Source of the DNA: Rotaria sp. Silwood1
Taxonomy: Eukaryota; Rotifera; Eurotatoria; Philodinida; Philodinidae
DNA length: 64,000 bases
Direction: 5' to 3'
Assembly (NCBI GenBank): GCA_905250075.1
Contig: CAJNOP010000009.1
Span: forward strand, 62,001-126,000
A model generated the notes under the pieces. The model saw only the letters and a list, made by a program, of their open reading frames with translations, ran no database searches and was not told the origin of the DNA. The translations under genes were made by a program, and so were the position numbers. Below are positions 1 to 11,805 of this stretch, one piece after another; positions within the stretch are counted from its first letter, which is position 1; each line of letters starts with the position of its first letter.

Positions 1-2
1 AT

Positions 3-116
3 GATGATAATAATACAGGTCGTAATGGATATATGATGAGACTTGGGCAATTACCACATGTTCAAAAAACCACTTGGACTACTGTTGCATTGGTCTTTTT
101 TGACTTTTATATTTAG
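3..116 (+). CDS. Possible 3'-terminal exon of a gene entering from the left
   Basis: From base 3 one frame stays open for 37 codons and ends at a TAG at 114-116. It has a mixed polar then hydrophobic ending (residues near the end read TTVALVFFDFYI). No family is recognised, and no splice acceptor can be seen because the window starts here. It may be the tail of a gene to the left or chance. Codon composition is slightly less AT-biased than the DNA that follows. Confidence 0.25.
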   Translation, partial: DDNNTGRNGYMMRLGQLPHVQKTTWTTVALVFFDFYI

Positions 117-1388
117 ATATTTGTTCTATTAACCCAACCGATAGAATTATATATATATGTTTTCAAAAGAAAATAAAAATTTTGAAATCGAGAATGCCTT
201 CAAGAAGATGTCAACAGTAATTGCTAAAGTACGATTTCAATTATGACTTCAAAAGAAATACAATAGCTATTACTTCCATTCATGGATGATTATTTCAAAA
301 ATAATCAAAAGTTGGAAGTAAGCAAAAACATCATCTGGTCTTTCAACTGCATATTGTACAAAACTCTAAGCATATACTGATGAAATGCAAATATTTTTAT
401 TTTTAAGACCGTCTTGTTTAACATTGTTTCAATTAACAAACAAAAGTCCTTAGTTAATCCTTTACTTTCTATTAGCAACCTGCTTTGCCTCTTTTAAAAA
501 CATTATTGAGAATGCAGTCAGTCTCCACGATATACGACTACACAAAAGAGATAATTCTGAAATTATTTGAAAAAAAAAGACCTCTTTTTTATGATTGTTT
601 TTTTTTTACCTAGGAGAAATGTATACCTGAATGATGTGATGTCTGATAAATAGCGACGAAAGTTGATGCTCTTGAATAAACTACGTTTAAAAAATCTCAT
701 ACAAATTATCTGAACAAGAGACTGTGTAGACTCTTCTGAAATCGTTGTGGGAAAGAGAGGGCGTAGAGAGTTAATATTTGTTTTTAAATTTTTATATCAT
801 TCATAATTGACTTTGAACGGAAATTTGACATTTATAAGAATAATTCTATTTTAAATCATTTCATGAAATTATCGTAGATCCAAAAAATTTAAGTTGATTA
901 TTTAATATTGTAATAAATATAAAGAATTATGAAAAAATGAAAACGAAAGAGTCAAGAATGATCATTTTATAAAATAGTCTTTCAATATTGATTCTTCATG
1001 TTCAGTGATGTATAAAAATTAATCGCAACTGAACATGAAAAATCAATGTTAATTAACATTATTGCCATATTAAATCTTTGATTATCTTTTGAAAACATTT
1101 TAAGGTGTGCATGATTAATTCAACAAATACAAAAACTGAATCATCCACAGGTTTGTCTCTTTTTGTTGTGACATTTTTTTACGTTCTTTTTCGACAAATG
1201 AATTTCATTAACCAAGAAAATCTCATTGGTGCAATACTATCACGGTGAAAGAAAAAAACAAGCGCATACCCACTGGATAATAATTTTCGTGGATTCTTAC
1301 TCCAGTATCCTCATACATATCAATTTACATGTTACCATCATTGACCAATATTTTCTCGCCAATTTCAAATTTGCTTCTAAAATTCACA
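117..1388. other. Gene-free AT-rich stretch upstream of the ADP-ribosylglycohydrolase gene
   Basis: I see no conserved coding frame, RNA gene or clear repeat here. The final part must include the promoter and 5' UTR of the gene starting at 1389. An upstream in-frame ATG at 1329 would add 20 residues unlike the family, so it is treated as leader. Confidence 0.5.
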
Positions 1389-2657
1389 ATGACAGGAAAC
1401 TTGTTCAATAATAATCAACAAAACAACAAGACTCTGACACTAATCGAATTACTTGATGAATCTCAACCATATCAAGAACTCAGGCGTCTTCAAGATGTTG
1501 AATTATCAGAATTAAATGATAAAGATGTAATACTTGCAAGAATACAAGGGTCTCTCGTTGGTCTTGCGATTGGTGATGCTCTTGGAGCATCGGTTGAATT
1601 TCGTCCACATTCCTATATGCTACACAATCCTGTGTCAGATATGCAAAATGGCGGTACATGGGGTATAAAAGCTGGTCAATGGACTGATGATACATCAATG
1701 GCACTTTGTCTAGCTGCTAGTCTTATTAGCAAAGAAGGTTTTGATGGTTATGATCAATTATTACGATACAAATGGTGGTATAGAAAAGGATATATGTCTT
1801 CGACAGGCACATGTTTTGATATTGGAGCTTCAACATGTCAAGCAATCAATGAATTTGAAAAACGCCAACATCAAAGTGCACAACTATTACGAACAAAAGC
1901 AGGCATAACTATACCAGAAGATTCTTTAGACAAAATAATTGGAGAGAAAATTTCTCAAGTTAAATTTAATACAGAATGTGGCGCGAAAGATGCTGCTGGT
2001 AATGGAGCACTTATGCGTTTAGCACCAATACCTTTATTTTATTATCGATCAGTATCGGATGCTATACAGAACGCTGCTAATAGTGCAATACTTACACATG
2101 GTGATAAGAAAGCAATTGATACTTGTCGATTTTATGCTGCACTTATTTGGAATGCTATAAATGGTGTAGCTAAAAATGATCTTTTAGCTTCTGAATTCTA
2201 TCGTAAACATTTTAAGACAGATTTTGATCAAGATCTTATGAAAATTATTAATGGTTCATACAGAGATAAAAAAAATGGATATAAAGATGGTATTCGTGGT
2301 AAAGGTTATATATTAAATGCACTTGAAGCTGCTTTATGGGCATTTTATAATGATGGAGGTTCTTTTGAAAAAGGTGTTCTTTTAGCTGTAAATTTAGGTG
2401 ATGATACTGATACAACAGCAGCTATCTATGGACAACTTGCTGGTGCTTGCTATGGTATCGAAGGAATTCCACAACGTTGGCGTGATAAATTATTTCAAAA
2501 AGACTTTATTATTATATTAGCTAATGGACTGTATCTTAAAGGAAAGACTCGTTATCCACACAAACGAAAATCAATTGTTATAGAGGATAACGAAGAAGAT
2601 ATTAATCCGAAAAAAAAAAGAATTGGACCTCAACAAACGAACACATCATATCATTAA
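1389..2657 (+). CDS. ADP-ribosylglycohydrolase family protein (DraG-like), single exon
   Basis: Predicted 422 aa enzyme of the ADP-ribosylglycohydrolase fold, which removes ADP-ribose from proteins or small molecules using two metal ions. Visible family landmarks are GSLVGLAIGDALGA (about residues 54-67), the metal-binding WTDDTSMA (98-105), a central GAKDAAGNGALMR loop, a THGDKKA helix, and the second metal site GDDTDT (about 337-342). The start at 1389 is chosen over 1329 because it has an A at -3 and the extra 20 residues match nothing. There are no introns, unlike every other confident gene nearby except the second GPCR. The C-terminal tail carries two basic clusters (HKRK and PKKKRI) resembling nuclear localisation signals. 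It is convergent with GMDS, 213 nt away. Transfer from bacteria or an old animal ADPRH paralogue are both possible. Confidence 0.9.
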   Translation: MTGNLFNNNQQNNKTLTLIELLDESQPYQELRRLQDVELSELNDKDVILARIQGSLVGLAIGDALGASVEFRPHSYMLHNPVSDMQNGGTWGIKAGQWTDDTSMALCLAASLISKEGFDGYDQLLRYKWWYRKGYMSSTGTCFDIGASTCQAINEFEKRQHQSAQLLRTKAGITIPEDSLDKIIGEKISQVKFNTECGAKDAAGNGALMRLAPIPLFYYRSVSDAIQNAANSAILTHGDKKAIDTCRFYAALIWNAINGVAKNDLLASEFYRKHFKTDFDQDLMKIINGSYRDKKNGYKDGIRGKGYILNALEAALWAFYNDGGSFEKGVLLAVNLGDDTDTTAAIYGQLAGACYGIEGIPQRWRDKLFQKDFIIILANGLYLKGKTRYPHKRKSIVIEDNEEDINPKKKRIGPQQTNTSYH

Positions 2658-2870
2658 TGAATATAAATAACAAAGGTATTTGTTATATGTAATAATTATG
2701 AAAATATTTCCTTTGCTTCAAAACAAGATACAATGCTAACTTATGTTCTTTTTTTTTTTATTAAATAATTAACAAAAGGATCAAAATCAAAACGAATGTT
2801 ATGTTTGAATATGATAAAGAATGATTTAAAATTTCTTAAAAATGAATAAAATTTATTAACATATAAAAAT

Positions 2871-4510
<1,640 letters not shown>

Positions 4511-5080
4511 TATATCTATAATAAAGGATGAAAATGAACAGCAGTTAAAAGCAATAAAATGGCAGATTATATTGTACTATGAAGAGAACATACCTTGTCA
4601 GTCAAGAATAGAATAGAAAATATTCCTTCTGATACAATAAATATATCTTAAATGTCAAAATAATGTCTCTGCTGCTAACTTATGGTCTAATATCTTCTAA
4701 TGTGTTGCCATATGTCATTTGTCAAACGAAAAAATATAAATAAATAAATAGACGATTCATTGCACAAAAATTTTCTTCTTTAGAATGAATCATATTTCGA
4801 GATGAGTTATCATATAAAAGCGCCGCAAATAGTTCGTTTAGTAAGGTCTTATACTTTCTTCTGATTGGCAATAAAATTGTCTAATCCAATAGATATACAC
4901 CTTTTTTTTTTAAGAAAAGAAGAACGAGCATAACTTCGAATAGGGTAGGCGTAAATGTCTGTATGTTTCATGCATGTTTTTTTTTTACATTCTTTTGTAT
5001 ATTGTCTTTCCAAAAGTTATAAATAGAATGCAAAGTTTATCTTATTTGAAAATATTGAAGAAATTTTGTTATTTTAGAAA
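4511..5080. promoter_or_regulatory. Divergent intergenic region between GMDS and PLEKHF
   Basis: 570 nt separate two divergently transcribed genes, so it should hold both promoters. Both sides end in a splice-acceptor-like sequence next to the start codon (AG at 4516-4517 on the minus strand, AG at 5076-5077 on the plus strand). No clear TATA box can be singled out in such AT-rich DNA. Confidence 0.45.
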
Positions 5081-8000
5081 ATGACTTCTGCTAATTCAAA
5101 TGGTATGGGTCGACCAACATCAATAAAAGAAGATGGCCTAGCTCAACTTAGTATGTATACGTATCATTGATAAAAATTAAATTAATTTTTTTTTTTATAT
5201 CTAAGGTCGATCACCAGAAAATGTTAAGAGAATAAAAAGTGTACAAGATAAATTTGTCAATAGTCAAGTTCGAAATATTATTTTATTGAAATTTCTTTTT
5301 TTTATTTTGTTGTCAAAATTTATCTTTAGAATTTACAAAAAGAAGGTCGAGCATTAGTTGGAGAAGGTATTCTGATGAAAGTATGCCGAAAAAAACCTAA
5401 ACAACGAGCTTTCTTTTTATTCAATGATATACTTGTCTATGGACAAGTTGTTATCAGTGGACGTAAGGTAAGAAAAAAAGAAGAAGAATAAGATTTATTA
5501 GATAAAATCTTTTTTTTTTTCTTATAATATGATATTATTTAGTATTCACAACAAAAAATAATTCCACTGAATGAAATACAAATTAGTGCACCAATGGATT
5601 CTCCTGGTAAATCATATAAATGAATATTTAATTATAATATTGATATTTTTATTTTTATATAAGAAAATCCATATGCATGGTTAATTAGTAGTCCAAAAAA
5701 ATCATTTATAGTTCGAGCTAATTCAGATCGTGAACGACAAGAATGGCTTGCACATCTTGATCGTTGTATTCGTTATGCATCTGGTATAGAAAATTTATTT
5801 TTTTTAATATGATTATTTCTATTCAATTATTAAGGTGGAAATAATACACATCATAGTGCTGTTGCTGCACATTGGGTACCAGATGATAAAGCTGATACAT
5901 GCATGCATTGTCGTACATCGAAATTTTCTACTTATAATCGTAGACATGTAAGTAATAGAATTAAATTTTTCAAAGAGTTTCATTTGTTGAGAAGTATTTG
6001 TATTAAAATATATTAATAGAGATGTAGATCAATAGTAGAAAGTAAACAATAAAGAAAATTATCGTAGGAGATATTTCGATAAGAAATTAGATACAAAAAA
6101 CTATTTGAAAAACTTGAATGGGAAGTTTCAAAAAAAGTTTTTGAAGTCTAATATTTATTTTTCAATTAGTTGATCGAGAGGTATGTCAATGTCTCTTGTC
6201 GTAGTCTCTTAATTAAAAGTAAACTGACGAGTCCAGATCTTTAAGTGTAAGTCTTTATTTTCCATCAACTTTATTCCAGTTTGCAGAGGTCAATGAACTG
6301 ATCATGATAGCATAATGCGTTCTTTCTTATAGAATCTTTCTAAGGAGTTAGATCGATCTCAACTTCAGAAAAACTACTACAAATGATTAATTTAGAGTTT
6401 AAAAATGAGTATGAATACAAATGCTAGCTACATTCATATTAATTAAAATCTTCTTAGGTATCTCGTTTTCAATAGATTGCATTCTATTAAGTTGTGTATA
6501 TAAAAAAGTACAACAGATAAGATAAGTAGTTGAAGTATGATCGATATATATTCTGAATCGATGAACATAAAGTTGGAGTCAAATGAACTTTGAACATGTT
6601 GTTAAATGCCGTACATTGACAGTATTAAAGATATTGAATTATACACAAGACAGATGTAGTTAAGATTTCACGATTCGCTTTTCTACAAGAACATATCACA
6701 AGTTTTATTACGATATGTTGAGCAGAAAAATTAAATACATAATACTTCGATGCTTTGAATCGTCCACCTGTCACAAAGTTCTTCTCTAACTTTGTACAAA
6801 TAGAATAATACGACAGAGTATGTTTTGCAGAATAACTAAATGTATTCTTTCTCATAATATACTTGACAGTTTGTTTTAACTAGATCTTTTGCTGAAAATA
6901 TTGCTCTACTTCAGGCATTTCGTTCTGATGTATCATTCATTCATTTTGAAATTAAACTAAGTTATAACAATTCATTCTTTGTTCCTATTACGCAAATTTA
7001 ACTAGTATGACTAAAAGATTGACATCGATTATTCTTCGTTAGTTTAAACTTCGAACAAGTAGATCCAACCAGATTAGTATCTAATATGATTCAAACCGGA
7101 CAAAAATAGCCAGTAAACTGCTCGGTTTAATTTGAGCTCTACCGGGCAGTAATGTGAGTAAATGTGCGACATGAGATTATCATGCATGAAAGTTGGGCAA
7201 GCTCGAGTGTTTGTAAATCTTTTCGAAAATAAAAAAGATTGAGGCTTGACAATAAAAGTTGTCTGGAAAATCAGGAAAATATTTAGAGGAATACTTATTC
7301 TGATACACACGTTATTTATGTTCATTGTGTCGATGTGTACTGTCAATGAACGTGCATCCATTATTAAAGTTATCAATGCCAAGAACTAAACACCAAAACT
7401 TTGGTTGACTCATACTTATTTAATTCAAAAATTTCGAATTCATGTGTATGTATCAATTAGAATTACATGACCAAGGAATGTGTTTGAATAAACATATCTT
7501 TATATCCAAGTAGAAAAATTTATTTTAACACCAAAAGCATTCTAAATATATGCAACAGGAGTAGTCCGAGACGATCAAGATTAGAGACATCGATGACTGA
7601 TGAATCTGATTAGAATATTTTTGTTCAAGTTAACTAAAATTTTCGGATGTGTGACTTTTAAAAATTGGTCAGCAAAAAAAAATGAAATAATCAAGAAAAA
7701 TGAAAGTTTTCTAAGATGGTGGAGAAAGCACAGAATGCATCAAGACAAGCACTTGAGAAAAATGTTTATTGAAAAAATGAAGATAGAAGTTCTCCTTAGG
7801 ATTTATCGTCGAAAAACGTTTTTTTCTTAAATTCTTATTTATTTTTTTGAATAGCATTGTCGAAATTGTGGTTTTATTGTGTGTGATGGATGTTCAAAAA
7901 AACGTTTTCTACTTCCACATTTGGATTCAAAACCAGTTCGTGTATGTGATTCATGTTATACGAAATTAAATCAGCATAATATTAATGGTAAAAGATTAAA

Positions 8001-8227
8001 ATTATTTTCGTTAATCTATTCGTATTCTATTCGATGATTTTCTTTCAAGAATCCCGTCCAAATCAACGTGATCGAACAGCTGATAGTAGTGATAGTGATG
8101 GTGATGAAGGTACTGCACAGTATTTTCCTGTTCCTGTATGTATATTATTAATAGTTTATTAAAAAATTATTTATTCGTTTTTTTCTTTTTGAAGGCTACA
8201 TTCTATCAAAATGTTGAAAATTTCTAA
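5081..8227 (+). CDS. PLEKHF: PH and FYVE domain protein, Phafin type
   Basis: Endosomal phosphoinositide-binding adaptor of the Phafin (PLEKHF1/2) family. Exons: 5081-5150, 5206-5267, 5330-5467, 5543-5606, 5664-5783, 5835-5947, 7855-7987, 8050-8135, 8195-8227. They total 819 nt, 272 aa, between the lengths of human PLEKHF1 and PLEKHF2. The PH domain (about residues 35-140) contains the family signature [20 protein letters not shown]. The FYVE zinc finger (about 155-220) has the WVPD motif, RRHHCRNCG, paired cysteines and the final RVCDSCY, so PI3P binding should be intact. The tail is acidic and serine-rich as in relatives. The sixth intron (5948-7854, 1907 nt) splits RRH from HCR inside the FYVE core; the others are 51-75 nt. 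An AG acceptor lies 3 nt before the ATG. Confidence 0.96.
5948..7854 (+). other. Long intron inside the FYVE-coding region
   Basis: 1907-nt intron with canonical GTAAGT and TAG ends. It contains only short open frames on both strands with no recognisable family, and I see no nested gene or repeat boundaries. It is about 30 times longer than its neighbours. Confidence 0.7.
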
Positions 8228-8671
8228 CAGATATTATTACATTTAAGTCCATTTATATTGCAATATAATTAGATGATCATATTTAAATACATTCCAAAAG
8301 ACTACGCTACATGTTGATTAATTAGTTTATCATTGTTTTCTTTTCTTGTTTTCATTCCGAATGCAACATCACTCTACTATCAATGAACAAAAAAAAAAAA
8401 AAAAGAAAAATAATTAAATAATAAAAACGGAAAAAAAAAGTTTCTTTGTATTCGCTTCAATATTAGAGAATGTACTCTACATATGTGATCTTTCTATTTT
8501 ATAAAAATGAATTTTGTCTTTTCTTCTCTGTCTTATTCATCAATAAAATGCTTTTTGTTTCGTTATTCTTGTCTTTTTTTCTTGTTTTTATGCGCCAAAT
8601 TTTGTTAATATAACAACAGAAATTCATTTGTATAATTTTCATTTTCTACGTTACACATCATTTCATTTCTT
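8228..8671. other. Short spacer between PLEKHF and BTB genes
   Basis: 444 nt of AT-rich sequence containing the PLEKHF 3' UTR and the leader of the next gene in the same orientation. No conserved element is visible. Confidence 0.5.
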
Positions 8672-11301
8672 ATGTCTGTTAAAAATATCTTATCCATTGG
8701 AAATCATGAACATTATTATTTTAATACACCGAATGAATTTTCCGATGTTAAAATTTCATTTAAAAATGAAAAAGGTAAAATATAAAAGAAAAAAAGAATG
8801 TATTAATACTGATTCATCGAAATCAATATTTCTATAGATATAATTTTATATGCAAATAAAGCTATTTTATCAGAAGCATCACCTATAATTAAAGCGTTTT
8901 TGGCTATTGAACCTGATGGTACATTTATCATTGATGAAGATGATGAACAATTAATAATAACATCAATAGATGTTATTGATCTTTTAAAATTTATCTATCC
9001 ACAATTTACAATTAAAATAACTGAACAGAATAGTAAGTTCTGTATCAAATTTTAATGAATCATTTGATTACATAATCGATGATTATATTAGTTACAGGAC
9101 TTATTCATTTATCAGAAAAATATTTAATTGAAACACTTCGAAATGAATGTAAAAAATATGTTTTTACATGGTTACATGATATGGAATTAACAATATTCGA
9201 TGAAAAAAAAGAATTTGTACCAAGACATATTCTTTATAAAGATGGAACACGAAAACATATCGCATCAGAAATAAGTAAAAAATAAAATAATGAAAGAAAA
9301 CGGCGGCAAAAATATTCAGCGCGTATTATATCTAGTTTTAAGAAGAAAATCTATAAATAGCCAAATACGAAGGGAATACAGTAGAGTTCAACACTTCACT
9401 AGATTTCAAAATACACTAAAACTTTACTAATTTGATGTCATTCGGGAGTGACCAAAAGCATTCAATTTACGGAGATGTTCATTATTCGAAGATTTTTTGG
9501 TCAAATAATAAGTATTCTCTTGCAATCGCTATTCAACTGCATAAGATGATCTCTTTTCTTCTTTTCAATAATTTATTAGTTCAAATAATCATATATTTTT
9601 TTTAAATAACAATTCTTTTATGACACAGAATTAGGGCACTGTTGGTTTTGTCTAATAATGTTCTTTTTTTGTTTCTAAATAGTCTTGTATGCGTGAGTAA
9701 TAGAACATATGTTGCTCGCATTATAGAGGCTCATTACCAGTTAAATACGCTCGATATAAGAAAGTAGAGAGGATTTGCTGTATATTAAAAGTCATAGCTT
9801 AAAGATTTTAAGTCTAAATTCTATGATTCTTAGACGTGAAAAAAATTTCTTTATAATAAATTATGTTGAGAGACAGTTGAAGTGCTATCATGAAAATAAT
9901 CGTAAAGTCTGAGTTACTGGAACTAAATTTCTCAACTGACCTATTTCATCTCTGAAAAAAATTGTCAATCGATTATTTTTTTAGTGTATTGTTGTCATAA
10001 AAACACTATAGAAAAAAAAAATGTTTAGATATCCTCAAAGTATTGAAAGTTTTCTATCACCGTGTATGTTTTAATTAGTGTCTACTGAATGGAAAATCAA
10101 TCAATTACAATGAAGACATTCTCATCGTCAGAAAATTTATTATCATCACAACAAAAATAGTTCTCTAAAAGAAATGATTAAATATTTTGATAGAGTTTGA
10201 ACTTTTCTATCATCCTTAACTTTGGAAATACAAAACAATGAAAAGAGCAGTTGAAATATCGAGATTTTTAAACGTTTTCTATAAGTGTGCCTACATAGTA
10301 CTTACATTATTCATCGAAACTTAAATACAAAACTAGACAGCAAATATATGATGTAAGAGTTATAAGTTTTCTCAGAATACTTAATTATTTTTTAAGGAGT
10401 TGCTTTTGTTGTGATAATTTTAGATGTGTTTTTAAAATGAGAGTATATGTAAAAGTTCGCATAAGAGTATTTGTCTCTAGGATAATTGATGTTTCGTAAA
10501 AAATTAGATATAAGTTTGAACAATTATTTAAAGAGGAATATTAGATTTTTCTATAAAAAAATTTCAGATTTGAAGTTTAGTCAGCAGTTACCGAGTAAAT
10601 GAGGCTTTCATTCCCCAAGAGAAACATCCCCTATTTATCTTGTAGAACTCTAACCGATATAAACGACAATAACATGACTTCTTTTTTTTTGCTTCTGTAA
10701 ATTTAAAAAAACTGCACGAAAATGAGCGTTTTTGAAGTCATTACCATTAATCAATTCGGAATGAACTAACAGATCAACAGGTTTTTATAGATCTGAAAAA
10801 CTTTTTGAACAGACTTAACTAATTTCGACTCTGTTAAAGAGAAAATCATCTAAGATGTTACTTCGCGTTTCAGATCAGACCGCAGTCTCTAGATATTTCT
10901 ATTTGGGACAATTGTGTTGTTAGCATCAAAGTATAGTTAGATTTTCTACGATAAGATTTTCGTTGATTGTTATTAGATGATATAAAGAAATACCTGATCA
11001 GCAAACGAAAATAAAATGATTCTTTTTAGGTACATTATGTGCTTGGTATCATGAATATTCATCTCGTGATGAAAATCTCTCATCATCAATTCTTAATATA
11101 TTAAAACATGCACCAACTGATGATCTCGAACGAAATGAAATTTTTTTACGATTGACCGATCGCGAAAAAACGAATATATATAAAATAATTAGTGAATTTT
11201 TAGAACAACAAACAATAATCGACAAAAATCATGTAGATTCATCGGGAGTTATTCATCATAAACAATCTGCTTCTTTAATGTTTGCATCCGGTGACGGTTA
11301 A
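8672..11301 (+). CDS. BTB/POZ domain protein
   Basis: Exons 8672-8774, 8838-9032, 9092-9274 and 11030-11301, 753 nt, 250 aa. Residues about 20-115 form a BTB/POZ fold: the opening EFSDVKISF, then ILYANKAILSEASPIIKAFL, and LIHLSEKYLIETLRNEC near its end. BTB proteins dimerise and often serve as Cullin-3 adaptors; no MATH, Kelch or zinc-finger partner domain is visible, so the pathway is unknown. The C-terminal part (EIFLRLTDREK onward) is helical and charged without a known domain. The last intron is 1755 nt; joining across it keeps the frame (codon split A|GT), which supports the model. Without that splice the frame would stop at 9285. The start at 8672 is the first in-frame ATG before the domain. 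Confidence 0.75.
9275..11029 (+). other. Long intron in the BTB gene
   Basis: 1755 nt between a GTAAAA donor and a TTTTTAGG acceptor. No nested gene or recognisable transposon was seen. Exons on both sides are phase-compatible. Confidence 0.55.
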
Positions 11302-11805
11302 TTGTCGAATTGAAAATCATATTTTTTTCTTTTCTTTTTTTTTTTTTTTGTTTTCATTTGATGAAGAAAAAAAAAAGTTACTGGGGTCATCTAGAGTTCA
11401 ACAAAAAACATAATAAAAATTCTAGTAGCATTACTACAGGAAATTGAATTTTTTTTCCTGCTTTTGATGATGGTCAAATATGGCATTGAGCCAACATCTT
11501 ATCGACTGTCTGAGTAACCATTCGTCGAGAAGGAAAAAAACGACCGGCGTCGAGGACGATAACATTGACCAACAACAATACAGACATAAAACAACACAGG
11601 TCCTATGGTCATTGTCGAAAAAGAAAAAAAAAAGAAGAGGAAAGAGAAAAATGCGCGTTCATTTTCTTGTGTACAAAGACGTTCACACAACTCAACTCTT
11701 TTCATGCATTAAACTTTCATTTTAACTCAAGTAAGGATTTTATTTGTTAAAACAAAAAAAAAATAAAATGTCTTTTTTTTTCATAATTAGAATGATAAAT
11801 ATTTA
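11302..11805. other. Spacer with leader of the nuclear receptor gene
   Basis: 504 nt. Overlapping short frames on both strands around 11480-11750 look like chance. An acceptor-like TTAG ends at 11790, 15 nt before the chosen ATG, and a GTAAGG donor-like site lies near 11730, so either a 5' UTR intron or a trans-splice site is plausible. Confidence 0.4.

Noticed and set aside
11480-11750. Overlapping open frames on both strands with basic and Phe-rich peptides
   Set aside because: They arise from A-rich/T-rich runs, overlap each other on opposite strands and match no family; they lie in the leader of the nuclear receptor.
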